Positions 47,322 to 55,405 of a DNA stretch of 58,561 nucleotides are shown one piece after another. This DNA comes from Candidatus Pacearchaeota archaeon (GTDB lineage: Archaea > Nanoarchaeota > Nanoarchaeia > Pacearchaeales > GW2011-AR1). The notes under the pieces are model-generated. The model saw nothing but the letters and a program-made list of their open reading frames with translations. It made no database searches and was not told the origin of the DNA. Where the stretch lies: positions 1 to 58,561 of the forward strand of contig NZER01000242.1 of the NCBI GenBank assembly GCA_002690445.1. The letters run 5' to 3'. Within the stretch, counting starts at the first letter, position 1. The number at the start of each line of letters is the position of its first letter. The position numbers and the translations under genes were made by a program.

Positions 47322-48019
47322 GGACTTCTCCACATGTCGAGCACCGGACGGGGGATCACCACCTGCTGACCCTTCCGGTTCTTCACCTCGCCTCCCCCCC
47401 ATGCCCTTTCCCAGAGGTCAAGAATCCGCTTCACATCCCCCACGCAGTAACCGATGACCTGACCCCTCTGCCCTGCCTGCCAACGGATGGGAGCTTCCTC
47501 ACCAGGCATCGACTTGGCAGATTCCCTCCCGAACGTCGCGCAGTAGGTCGACTCCAAGCTCCACCCGGACCGGACGTTGACCTTCGCGGTCGGCTTGTAC
47601 CCGACCAGCTCGGGGTAGTTGTTGGGCACGCCCCGAGAGAGAACCCCGGTGAGGTAGTCCAGGCCCAGGCCCTTCTTCTCGGCAAGGGCGTAGAGGCCCA
47701 ACACGGCCGAGAGGTCCAAGCGCTTGCCATGCCCCAAGCACTCCTCCCATAGGGGGAACTGGGCGTAGATCAGTGGGTCGTCGCAACCAAGGCCGTTCCA
47801 AGTGAGGAAGACTTCATGCTGAAGCACGTGGTGAGCGAACTGCTTCCAGACGTTGGCCCCCTCGGAAGGGATCCAAACCCGAGGCTCCACCTCTTGGTTC
47901 GACCAGGAGCACAGGACGCCCACCCCGCACTCCGTCTGCCTTCGCCAGTCATTGTTCGGCAACGGCCGGGCGAACTCCAAGTCGTAGGCAATGACCTTCG
48001 GGTCTGCAGCGGCTGGCAC
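47318..48019 (-). CDS. DEDDy 3'-5' exonuclease (RNase H fold)
   Basis: The 233-residue protein has Exo I AYDLEFAR (Asp and Glu, about residues 12-16), an Exo II-like TWNGLGCDDPLIY and an Exo III-like YCVGDVKRILDL. This is the DnaQ/DEDDy layout without a polymerase domain. It starts at a GTG with AGGAG upstream. It may support proofreading or recombination. Confidence 0.7.
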   Translation of the reverse strand: MPAAADPKVIAYDLEFARPLPNNDWRRQTECGVGVLCSWSNQEVEPRVWIPSEGANVWKQFAHHVLQHEVFLTWNGLGCDDPLIYAQFPLWEECLGHGKRLDLSAVLGLYALAEKKGLGLDYLTGVLSRGVPNNYPELVGYKPTAKVNVRSGWSLESTYCATFGRESAKSMPGEEAPIRWQAGQRGQVIGYCVGDVKRILDLWERAWGGGEVKNRKGQQVVIPRPVLDMWRSP

Positions 48020-48061
48020 TTTGGGGGCTCCTCAACCTCCTGAACTGCTTAGCGCGACAAG

Positions 48062-48073
48062 TGCCATTCGTCC
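48062..48073 (-). promoter_or_regulatory. Degenerate dyad and promoter upstream of the exonuclease
   Basis: On the minus strand GGGACG and GC-TAAGCA are 17 bases apart. The dyad copy TGCCATTCGTCC matches eight of ten positions. Confidence 0.35.
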
Positions 48074-48127
48074 CCTCAACTCCTACTCCCTGTAGGGGAG
48101 CAGAAGAAGAGGGGGCCCCACTGCCCC

Positions 48128-49108
48128 TCACTCCTCCGTCACCATGAGAGACCCTTCCTGAACGACCACCCTCTTGAAGGTGACTGCCCCGTCAGAGTTC
48201 ACAGTCAGCGCTGCGATGCCCGCCGCCCTCATCTCTGCCAGCACTAGGGCAATGGCCGACTTGAGGTTGGAGTCCCAAGTCTCGGGAGCAGCTGGCTTGG
48301 ATGGAGCAGTCTTCAGCGGTGGGGGTGGTGGAGGAGTCGGCCGAGGCTTGGGAGCAGCCTTCTGCACGGGGGCCCGCTCCTTGGCTGCTGCCTTCCGCTT
48401 CCGCGCCCGCACCTTCTCTTTGTAGGCCCGAGCGATCCTCTCGCTCTCCTTCTTGACCAGCCTCTTCGCCGTCTCCTCGTCAGGGACGACCCCGTTGCCC
48501 CAGAGGATCTCCATGGCTTTTTCGTCGGTCACGACGAAACCCAGTTTGCGGACACCCCCTCGGATGGGAGAGGTGTAGCCCCAAGTGATCTGGGCCTTCG
48601 GGGTCTTCTGGTGGATGTGACCCCGAATCGAGCCTCCCCGCAGCGTCTTCATGGCTTGCCTCCAGAGAGCGAAGCCCTCTGCCCCCTCCTCTCCCCTCGA
48701 AGCCGCGAGGGCCTTCACCCAGGGACCTGCCTCCTCTCGGTGGAGGAAAGATCCGTAGACGCCTAGCTTTTCGCTGAGAGCCGAGACAGCTTGGGCCGAG
48801 GTCTTCATCTCTACTGCAGGGAGGACCTCCTCTGTGCCCCTCAGCTCCCCTTCAATGCGAAGGACAGCCTTCTCGATCTCCTTGACCCCGTTGGCCAGGA
48901 TGACCCGCTTGCCCATCTTCTTCTTGGCATCCATCGCCCGGTCGTAGCCTCCATGGGCGATGGAAGCAGGCCGGCAGACGATGAGGTCCAACCCCGGCGG
49001 GATTTGGGTCGGGTTGCCCCCGAGCATGTTGACCTTGTGCCCGAGCTTCCTCAGAGCAGCGGCATGGTTCTTGGCGTGACTCTTGTTGCTGATGATGCCG
49101 ATGTTCAC
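48128..49108 (-). CDS. Rossmann-like protein with basic Pro-rich linker
   Basis: The 326-residue product starts at the GTG at 49108 (AGGAGGAA upstream). The N-terminus (NIGIISNKSHAKNHAAALRKLG ... IVCRPASIAHGGYD) looks like a Rossmann-type domain; a basic helical part, a Lys/Pro-rich linker (near residues 240-275) and a small C-terminal domain follow. No catalytic motif recognised. Confidence 0.5.
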   Translation of the reverse strand: MNIGIISNKSHAKNHAAALRKLGHKVNMLGGNPTQIPPGLDLIVCRPASIAHGGYDRAMDAKKKMGKRVILANGVKEIEKAVLRIEGELRGTEEVLPAVEMKTSAQAVSALSEKLGVYGSFLHREEAGPWVKALAASRGEEGAEGFALWRQAMKTLRGGSIRGHIHQKTPKAQITWGYTSPIRGGVRKLGFVVTDEKAMEILWGNGVVPDEETAKRLVKKESERIARAYKEKVRARKRKAAAKERAPVQKAAPKPRPTPPPPPPLKTAPSKPAAPETWDSNLKSAIALVLAEMRAAGIAALTVNSDGAVTFKRVVVQEGSLMVTEE

Positions 49109-49509
49109 GGCTTCCTCCTCTTCCTCTTTTTGGTTGTCCTCTCCCGGAGAGCCAAAAGCTCTCGCGTGACTCTTGTTGCTGCCTCGCTTCCGTTGTGCTT
49201 GTCGGGATGGGTCAAGGAGATGGCCCTCTTCAAAAGACCTCCCGGCAGTTCGGGGAGGAGCTTCTGCCGTCCACTTGCCTTTGCCAAAGCCTTCTCGGCC
49301 TCCTGAACCCGAAGCTCTGCTCCCAAGAGCCGCTCTTGGGCCCACAGGAAGGCGAGGTCACCCCAAAGCACCTTGTAGCCCTTGCCCACTTTGAAGCAGA
49401 GGGGGCAGAGCCTCTCGTAGCTCTCGCGGCGAGGGAAGGGGTGACCGCAGTCTTGGCAAGTCCCTTCCCCCCAACCAGCGACTTCCTGGCGATGATCGGC
49501 TCGGGACAC
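49105..49509 (-). CDS. Zinc ribbon plus J-domain-like protein
   Basis: The 134-residue protein has CQDCG and CPLCFKVG in the first 40 residues and a C-terminal helix pair with HPDKHNG, the HPD loop of DnaJ. It starts at a GTG directly after the ParB-like stop. It may recruit host DnaK to the replication complex; this is inference. Confidence 0.6.
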   Translation of the reverse strand: MSRADHRQEVAGWGEGTCQDCGHPFPRRESYERLCPLCFKVGKGYKVLWGDLAFLWAQERLLGAELRVQEAEKALAKASGRQKLLPELPGGLLKRAISLTHPDKHNGSEAATRVTRELLALRERTTKKRKRRKP

Positions 49510-50355
49510 CTACTGGTTGATCTCCTCGTCCACCTTCCAGGTGAAGTCATCCAGCCAGTGCCCCTTTGGAGCAGATCCAGTGAGGATCCAGTTGAGGGCC
49601 TCCTGATCCTCCTGAGCCAGCTCCTCGAAGGCCGCCGTCTTGATGGCCTTCCGAAGCCAGCTCTTCTTGACACCCGGATGCTCCTTCCCAGACTCCTTCT
49701 TCTTCTCGGGCTTGGGGGTGGTCCGGTTGTCCTTCGTCCCGTCCGACTTCGTAGCCGGAGGGGCTGAGAGGATCTGGTCGAGCGTCTCGATCTGCTTCTG
49801 CCGACTCTTGCCCGCCAACTCGATGCCGACCGCTGCGCTGATGCTGCCAGCCTCGATGGCCTCGTGGATCTTGGGGTCAGCTGAGAGCAGCTTCATCCAG
49901 TTGTCAATGGTCTTGGTGGAGCGCCCGAAAGCGAGAGCCACCTCTTCCTTGTCCCCCACAGTGTCGAGCAGCCGCGAGGCCTTCCGAGCCTTTCCCAAGA
50001 CCCCGTCATCCTTGCGGATTTCGTTGGCAGACACCATGATGCCCCCCACTCGGGCGTCGTCAGCGCTGACCTCGATGCAAGGGACCTTCGTGGCATACTC
50101 CCCCGCTTTCGCTTGCCGCTGAGCAGCAACTCGGGCCGCCTTGACCCTCTGCCGGCCATCCACCACAAAGGCCTTCCCAGCCTCGTAGCGGATGATGATC
50201 GGCTGCTGGAGGCCATAGACCATGATGTTCCGCACCATGGCCTCGTCCACCTCCCACTCGGCCCGCTCGTCAGCCAAAGGGCTGTTTTCATCCTCGACGT
50301 CCAGCCCCACGATCAGCAGGGCCTTGGGGTCCAGGTACTTCACCTCTCGTGCCAT
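49510..50355 (-). CDS. ParB-family protein
   Basis: The 281-residue protein has a ParB nucleotide-binding motif (VVDGRQRVKAAR, near residue 66), a following NEIRKDD segment, an HTH (EEVALAFGRSTKTIDNWMKLL, about residues 136-156) and a Lys-rich linker. It is full-length ParB-like, unlike the other two ParB-fold genes here. It is far from parA and lies among replication genes, so a regulatory or replication role is also possible. Confidence 0.75.
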   Translation of the reverse strand: MAREVKYLDPKALLIVGLDVEDENSPLADERAEWEVDEAMVRNIMVYGLQQPIIIRYEAGKAFVVDGRQRVKAARVAAQRQAKAGEYATKVPCIEVSADDARVGGIMVSANEIRKDDGVLGKARKASRLLDTVGDKEEVALAFGRSTKTIDNWMKLLSADPKIHEAIEAGSISAAVGIELAGKSRQKQIETLDQILSAPPATKSDGTKDNRTTPKPEKKKESGKEHPGVKKSWLRKAIKTAAFEELAQEDQEALNWILTGSAPKGHWLDDFTWKVDEEINQ

Positions 50356-50397
50356 TTTCTACTCCTTGCCCCCCCCGTCCTCGCGAGGGGCGAGAAG

Positions 50398-50432
50398 AAG
50401 TTAGCAAGGTTTTCGGCAAGTGTCAAATGGCG
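50398..50432 (-). promoter_or_regulatory. Early-type promoter and operator of the ParB-like gene
   Basis: TTGACA (50426-50421), 17 bases, GC-TAACTT (-10 hexamer 50403-50398). The dyad copy TGTCAAATGGCG (50421-50432) covers the -35. Confidence 0.6.
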
Positions 50433-50519
50433 AACCTGAAAAGACGAGTGCCGCGCCAGGAAGCAGCTTCTTGACCCTTGGTTATCCTGCCTCCCTCTTG
50501 AAGTCCCACTCGCGGTACT

Positions 50520-50990
50520 TCATGGCTTCGCTCCTGTAAGCTCGGCCAAGTCTGCCCGTGCTCGCTCTAGAGAGCGCTGTAGCTTCTTCACAGCCTTCGC
50601 ATCGTTCCAGCCGTTCTTGACCATCTCTCTGAGTTGCCCCCCGAGGTGGTCCACGGTGCCCTGAAGAGCCTGGATGCGGCGGGCGCGGGCCACTTGGATA
50701 GACAGCCCCCGAACCTGCTTCTCCAGCTCCTGGATCTCAGGGTCCACCTTGCACGCTCCCTTGTAGGCATCCCAGGCTCTCTTGCCCTTCTTGCACCGCG
50801 CCCCGTGATTCGCCGTGGGGCGGCCGGCTGGCCTCTCAGGGCTCATCGCCACCAGGGTGACGCAGGGGTCCCCCGGCTCTGCTCCACACTTGGAGCACCA
50901 AGACTCCAGGATGAAGTTGTCGAGCGTCTCCATCTCGTGGGCCTGCATGAGCCACCGGAGAGGGTCGTTCCAAGACTTCGGCCAGCCCAT
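50520..50990 (-). CDS. Zinc-finger and coiled-coil phage protein
   Basis: The 156-residue product (ATG at 50990, GGAAGG upstream, TAATG overlap with the HNH stop) has a CSKCGAEPGDPC finger, a second partial finger (ARCKKGKRAW) and a coiled-coil C-terminus. Such fingers are common in small phage DNA-binding proteins. Function unknown. Confidence 0.55.
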   Translation of the reverse strand: MGWPKSWNDPLRWLMQAHEMETLDNFILESWCSKCGAEPGDPCVTLVAMSPERPAGRPTANHGARCKKGKRAWDAYKGACKVDPEIQELEKQVRGLSIQVARARRIQALQGTVDHLGGQLREMVKNGWNDAKAVKKLQRSLERARADLAELTGAKP

Positions 50991-51739
50991 TATCCCTTCC
51001 TTCTCCCCCTCTGGTGCTTCTCCTTGAGCGGACCACCCACATGGGCCCAGGTTTGGCCCAAGAGGAGTCTGCTGAGGGCACTCACCGAGACGCCATGCTC
51101 CTTCGCGAAGGCCGTGAGCGTGCATCCCCCCTCAGCATAGGCCTCTCGGATGCGGAGCACCTTCTCATCGGTCAGCTTTGCCGTTCCCGACCGCTCCCCC
51201 CGACAGACAGACCCTGAGGGCATCTTAAACCCACGGCGGATCTTCTCTGGATGCCGAGCCGTCCAGTGGTCTTCCCCGCGAGCCAGGGCCCACGGCTTGG
51301 TCCGCGAGCCATGTCGCTCCCCCCGAGCCAGGCGGTCTGGTCGAGTTCGGGCACCGTTGCGGTCCCCTCGCGCCAACTTTTCCGGGTTGGTCCTTGCGTA
51401 GTGGTCATCCCCGGAGGGGACGTAGCCCCGGCCTTTGGCCCACTTGTCCTTCATGTTGTCCGCGTAGGTGCCCAGCTTGAGGTGAGCCGGATTGACACAA
51501 GGAGGGTTGTCGCAGGTGTGCATGATGCAGGGCCTCTTCCCTTCGATCTCGGAAGGCATCGGACCGTTCTCCAAGATCCAGACCACCTGATGAGCAGTGC
51601 GGGATCGGCTCTGGTAGGAAAGACAGCCGTAGCCTCCAGAAATGGTGCTCCCGACCCACGGCCAGCACTCGTCGGGACCCCCCTGCTGGGACCGCTCTCG
51701 GATCACCTGCCTCACCTCTTCGTCTGTGCGCCGCTTCAT
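50990..51739 (-). CDS. HNH homing endonuclease with RP-x-LARGE repeats
   Basis: This 249-residue endonuclease has an HNH_3 core (CIMHTCDNPPCVNPAHLKLGT) followed by four 15-residue repeats of the form ARTxPxxLARGExx (about residues 110-170), a short finger-like CRGERSG and a C-terminal HTH (TLTAFAKEHGVSVSALSRLL). The ATG at 51739 has AGGA upstream. It sits between the helicase and the zinc-finger gene and is probably selfish. Confidence 0.85.
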   Translation of the reverse strand: MKRRTDEEVRQVIRERSQQGGPDECWPWVGSTISGGYGCLSYQSRSRTAHQVVWILENGPMPSEIEGKRPCIMHTCDNPPCVNPAHLKLGTYADNMKDKWAKGRGYVPSGDDHYARTNPEKLARGDRNGARTRPDRLARGERHGSRTKPWALARGEDHWTARHPEKIRRGFKMPSGSVCRGERSGTAKLTDEKVLRIREAYAEGGCTLTAFAKEHGVSVSALSRLLLGQTWAHVGGPLKEKHQRGRRKG

Positions 51740-51771
51740 CAAATCATCCTAAGACCTATTCCCCCACAAGA

Positions 51772-54700
51772 CTACGTGAAATCTAGGTCTGCGAGGACGG
51801 AAGCGGCAAAATCTTCGTCGCTCTCGTTGGGGTCGAGACCCGCCAGCACGTCCTTCGCCTCGCCCAGCTCCGTGTCTCGGGCGACCTTCTCCACCGCAGG
51901 GAGCTTGTCGATGAGGATGGCAGCCATGTGCTCGTCTACCGTGCCCTCGGCGATGATGTAGTAGATGATCACGGGCCTCTTCGTGCTAGCCCGGTGGAAG
52001 CGGCCCTCGGCCTGACGAAGGACCCCCGGCGTGTAGGGGATCATCACGAAGAGAGCTGCGTCAGTGTCATCTATGTTGATCGATTCCCCGAAAGCTTGCA
52101 TGGTCCCGACGAGCACACAGGAGCCCCGGTAGGCCATGTAGTCCTGAACGATCTGGTCGCGGACCTTCTGGCTCTGCCCCCCGTGAGCGGCCCAGACCTT
52201 GATGTTGCCTTTCTTCACTGCAGAACAAGAGCTGACGCTCTTCCCCAGCTTCTCGCAGTCCCTGCGGCGGCCTGTGAAGCAGACGACCTTCTGACCGCTT
52301 CGGACGTGGTCCTCCACGATCCCGATGACTGCGGTCCTCTTGCGAGAAGCCGCCTCTGCCAAACTGACCTCCAGGAGAGCTGTAGCCCCCCTCTTTGCCG
52401 CATCCTTGCGCTCCTTCGCAAACCCCCCGGCAGGCCGGCACTGGTCTTCAGGAGCGACGTAGACGGACTGCCTCCTCTTCGGAGGGAGATGAGCGTGAGT
52501 CTCGGCGTAGGTCAAGACGTGAGCGACGGGCCCCAGCCGGAGGTTCAGCTCTTCGAGGTTGGACGCTCCGGTCGTGTCATACCCCCCGTAGATTCCCGGC
52601 TTCCTGTTCGCGTGGCGGTTCTCCCACGTAGTCTTGTTCCCCCACGAGTTCGGCTCGACGATGTCCAGCTGGCTCCACAGGTCCCGCACGCGGTCCTGAA
52701 TGGGCGTGGCCGTTGTCCCTACCCTTTTGGAGACGCAGCGAGCCAGATCTGCAGCGGCTGAGGCTCGGTTGAGGACCGGAAGAAACATCTTCCTCCCTTC
52801 TTCGGTCTGCTTGACGAAGCCCCCCTTCTTCTTGGCCTCCCTCTCCTGCTCCCGAAAGGCCTTGGCGATCTGCTCCACTGAGCCGTCAGGCTCGGAAATA
52901 GGCAGTACTTCCCAGCGCTTGGACCCTTTTCCCTGGTGACAGTTGGAAACCAAGACCCCCTCTACGAAGTAGTTGTGGTTCCCCTCAACCTCAAGATCGT
53001 AGAGGTGATCTTCTTCACCACTCCCCCCAAGTCCTCCTGAACCTGCCGGTTCGTGAACCTCAACACCGAAAACCCGAGAGCCTGAAGCACTGCATCCTTC
53101 TTCCTGTCCTGGGCCCGGCGGGAGGGGGAGTTGTGAGACCCCCCGTCGATCTCCACCGCCAGCTTGAGGTGGAGGTCCCCCAGATCCACCTTGTAGTGGA
53201 ACGGAGGAGGGGGGGAGAACCGAGAACGGAGACTGGGGGGCACCCGCACCGTAAAGGGGCGGAGCCCCGTCTCGGCCGCCACCAGACCCTCGCACTCCGT
53301 CAAGCCAGTACCGTTCCCTCCCCTCACTTTGGGAGAGTGCCCCATCGCTTTCAAGATCCGACTCACCTTCTCCCTTGTAGAGGGGTCGTGCATGGGATTG
53401 GACTCTCTCATCCTCCTCCGAGAAGCCTCGATGACTTCCGGCCGAGAAAGGGGGTTCTCCCCTGACTCTTGCCGGGAAGCCTGTACCGCCCTCCCCCCAC
53501 GCCTGCAAGCCTCCAAGCCCCGCTCCGTCTGGACCCTCCACTTGGCGGAGCAGGAGGGCCCACAGAACCTCTTCGTGCGAGCTTGAGGAGCCTCGAACTC
53601 CTTGCGGCACCAGGCACACTTGCGCCTCTCCACCACCTGCCGCTTCGCCCCCCGATGGGCTGCCCCTCCACAGCTTCGAGAGCAGAACCTCGGATTCGGC
53701 CTGTCCGCTCTCCGTTTCCGCTGGAAGACCTCCCCGCAGTGGCAGCAAGTGATGGTGAGCACGGAGGAGCCCCGCTTGGACATAGCCTTCCTCCAAGGTC
53801 CAGACTTCGTGGTTGGGGGTGCAGATGAACCCACCTTCTTCATGGCTTACCCTGATGAGGAGCCTCCCGCTACCCGAAGACTTGATGGAGCGAAGAACTC
53901 CCTTCCACTCCAGCTGACCCCCAGGCTGGGATCGAGAGAGGACCTCATCTCCAACCTCGATCTCCTTGATGGGCCTCTCCCCCTCCCGAGTCCTGACCTT
54001 CTGAGAGCCGGGGAAGCACTCATCAACAAGCAGAGCCCCCGCCGCAGACTTCTTCAAGACAGGCAAGTGGGTAACCAGGGCCTCCCAACCCACGATCACT
54101 ACAGCCCGACGGCAGTGAGCCGAGCACTCGTCCAGGTAGTCCTTCAAGCTGGAGCCCTTCTTCACGAGAACCCCGTGCTTGGCCTTTGCAGCCTTCCACT
54201 CCTCCGCGACGAGAGCCGCCTTGCCCAGCTTGGGCATCCTCTTCTTGAAGAAGTCCACCCAGGTCTCTCCCTGAACGGTCATCAAACCTCGACGCTCCCC
54301 CTCCGGTCGGATCACGTAGGGCTTGATGTATGTGAACCTCTCGATCTCTCGGGCGAACTGCAGCCGGGCGGAAGCTCGGGTCACCACGATGACCCCTCCA
54401 GGAGCCGCCAGGGAGGCCAGAAGCCCCGTGAGAGTCTTGCCGCTGTTGTGGACGACGAAGCCGTTGGCAACGTAGTTGTTGTGCGGAGACTTCATGGTCA
54501 AGTCGAAGGTGGGCTTCAGCCCGAGCCGTTCGATGCTCTCAACCACGTCCTCCTCGGCGTTGATAGCCGCGTTCTTCCCTCCTCGGACGACAAGCGTGTC
54601 CCCCTCCTTCAAGTCCTTCAGCTCCTTCCAACCTCCCTCTGGGGCCAAGAAGCGGTGCTCGGCAGTGGCCTCTACCGCCCGGCCTCCCCGGGTGTGGAGT

Positions 54701-55296
54701 CGAAAGACCTCCTTCTCTCCCGTAGGGAAGGCTGCTTCCACTTCGTTGAGCAAAATGTAGCCGCCCTTGAGGCACTGAACTCGGGTCGGGATCGCCGGAT
54801 CCCAGCGGTAGCCCTTGCCCCACCGCCCAGACTCCCCTCCATTGAAGGAGTGAACCAGCTTCGACAGGGTAGTCTGGAAGCTCTTTCCAGCCCGGTTGAC
54901 TGTGAGAAGAGTGTCTCCAGCCAAGCACCCCGTGGAATGCCAGTAGTGGACCCCGGCCCGCGTCCACCCGAAGGCCACCGCGTCCTTCTGGTACTCGGTG
55001 AGGAAGCCGTCGAGCACGAAGCTCCTGACCTCCTTCCCTTCCCGAAGCAGGCTCTCCACTTCTGCCCAGGAGGTCTCGGGGGGAGGTCGGACTTGCCACT
55101 TAGCGAAGGCCAGCTGGACCCCGTGTAGCTCGGCCAGGGCAGCAACAACCTTCACGGCGTTCCCTGGGACGTTCCACCCGGCTCCTCGCGGCTTGACTCC
55201 GGGGATCTTCGCCAGCTCAACTTGGAAGACCTCGACCCCCGGATGGGGCTTGAACCCCACATGAGCATAGGGGGCCATGATCTGCCAGTTGTTCAC
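51772..55296 (-). CDS. SNF2-type helicase carrying two inteins
   Basis: This encodes 1174 residues with two inteins (124-284 and 427-785). The extein is a SNF2-like superfamily 2 helicase of about 650 residues: Walker A HSTG/SGKT, Walker B DE/CH, TATPIQDR (motif III), and a C-terminal lobe with FTGRRRDCEKLG, TMQAFGESINI and the motif VI region GRFHRASTKRP. The GTG at 55296 has GGGAG six bases upstream. Both ATPase motifs are split, so two splicing events are needed for activity. A second gene is nested in the larger intein. Confidence 0.9.
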   Translation of the reverse strand: MNNWQIMAPYAHVGFKPHPGVEVFQVELAKIPGVKPRGAGWNVPGNAVKVVAALAELHGVQLAFAKWQVRPPPETSWAEVESLLREGKEVRSFVLDGFLTEYQKDAVAFGWTRAGVHYWHSTGCLAGDTLLTVNRAGKSFQTTLSKLVHSFNGGESGRWGKGYRWDPAIPTRVQCLKGGYILLNEVEAAFPTGEKEVFRLHTRGGRAVEATAEHRFLAPEGGWKELKDLKEGDTLVVRGGKNAAINAEEDVVESIERLGLKPTFDLTMKSPHNNYVANGFVVHNSGKTLTGLLASLAAPGGVIVVTRASARLQFAREIERFTYIKPYVIRPEGERRGLMTVQGETWVDFFKKRMPKLGKAALVAEEWKAAKAKHGVLVKKGSSLKDYLDECSAHCRRAVVIVGWEALVTHLPVLKKSAAGALLVDECFPGSQKVRTREGERPIKEIEVGDEVLSRSQPGGQLEWKGVLRSIKSSGSGRLLIRVSHEEGGFICTPNHEVWTLEEGYVQAGLLRAHHHLLPLRGGLPAETESGQAESEVLLSKLWRGSPSGGEAAGGGEAQVCLVPQGVRGSSSSHEEVLWALLLRQVEGPDGAGLGGLQAWGEGGTGFPARVRGEPPFSAGSHRGFSEEDERVQSHARPLYKGEGESDLESDGALSQSEGRERYWLDGVRGSGGGRDGAPPLYGAGAPQSPFSVLPPSSVPLQGGSGGPPPQAGGGDRRGVSQLPLPPGPGQEEGCSASGSRVFGVEVHEPAGSGGLGGSGEEDHLYDLEVEGNHNYFVEGVLVSNCHQGKGSKRWEVLPISEPDGSVEQIAKAFREQEREAKKKGGFVKQTEEGRKMFLPVLNRASAAADLARCVSKRVGTTATPIQDRVRDLWSQLDIVEPNSWGNKTTWENRHANRKPGIYGGYDTTGASNLEELNLRLGPVAHVLTYAETHAHLPPKRRQSVYVAPEDQCRPAGGFAKERKDAAKRGATALLEVSLAEAASRKRTAVIGIVEDHVRSGQKVVCFTGRRRDCEKLGKSVSSCSAVKKGNIKVWAAHGGQSQKVRDQIVQDYMAYRGSCVLVGTMQAFGESINIDDTDAALFVMIPYTPGVLRQAEGRFHRASTKRPVIIYYIIAEGTVDEHMAAILIDKLPAVEKVARDTELGEAKDVLAGLDPNESDEDFAASVLADLDFT
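52942..54018 (-). other. Intein 2 of the helicase (Walker B) with out-of-frame insert
   Basis: The 359-residue intein runs from Cys427 (CFPGSQKVRTREGERP) to Asn785 (YFVEGVLVSN), with Cys as the +1 residue. Block B is ICTPNHEVW and block F/G is YDLEVEGNHNYFVEG. Between them about 270 residues are low-complexity Ser, Gly, Glu and Pro, because that DNA encodes an endonuclease in another frame. It splits the DECH box. Confidence 0.9.
52962..53783 (-). CDS. EDxHD/DUF559-type homing endonuclease nested out of frame in intein 2
   Basis: The 273-residue product lies wholly inside intein 2, in the +1 frame relative to it. The ATG at 53783 has GGAGG six bases upstream and a TAG stop at 52962. It has two zinc-finger-like units (CCHCGEVF ... 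CSRSC and CAWCRKEF ... CGPSC), a NUMOD3-like basic stretch (ESNPMHDPSTREKVSRIL) and a Vsr/DUF559 fold: AVEIDGGSH, then DRKKDAVLQALGFSVLRFTNRQV. These are the E-D-x-H-D residues of EDxHD homing nucleases. It would be translated on its own. Confidence 0.85.
   Translation of the reverse strand: MSKRGSSVLTITCCHCGEVFQRKRRADRPNPRFCSRSCGGAAHRGAKRQVVERRKCAWCRKEFEAPQARTKRFCGPSCSAKWRVQTERGLEACRRGGRAVQASRQESGENPLSRPEVIEASRRRMRESNPMHDPSTREKVSRILKAMGHSPKVRGGNGTGLTECEGLVAAETGLRPFTVRVPPSLRSRFSPPPPFHYKVDLGDLHLKLAVEIDGGSHNSPSRRAQDRKKDAVLQALGFSVLRFTNRQVQEDLGGVVKKITSTILRLRGTTTTS
54445..54927 (-). other. Mini-intein 1 of the helicase (Walker A)
   Basis: This 161-residue intein runs from Cys124 (CLAGDTLLTVNRAGK) to Asn284 (YVANGFVVHN), with Ser as the +1 residue. 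Block B is VEATAEHRF. It has no endonuclease domain. It splits the Walker A sequence STG/SGKT. Confidence 0.9.
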
Positions 55297-55331
55297 CTGC
55301 TGCTCCCTTCCAGCCCTCGCGGGGCCCCACG

Positions 55332-55368
55332 TGCCAGATGACATACCCAACCGAGTGCCATCTGTCCA
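55332..55368 (-). promoter_or_regulatory. Early-type promoter with double operator (helicase)
   Basis: TGGACA (55368-55363), 17 bases, TATGTC (55345-55340). Two dyad copies, TGCCATCTGTCC (55356-55367) and TGCCAGATGACA (55332-55343), cover the -35 and the -10. Confidence 0.6.
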
Positions 55369-55405
55369 GAAGAGGGACTCAGCCGCAGAGATGAATCAAT
55401 ATGTC

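Noticed and set aside
53602..55128. 508-residue open frame on the plus strand
   Set aside because: Antisense to the helicase, whose motifs and inteins are clear; high GC keeps such shadows open.
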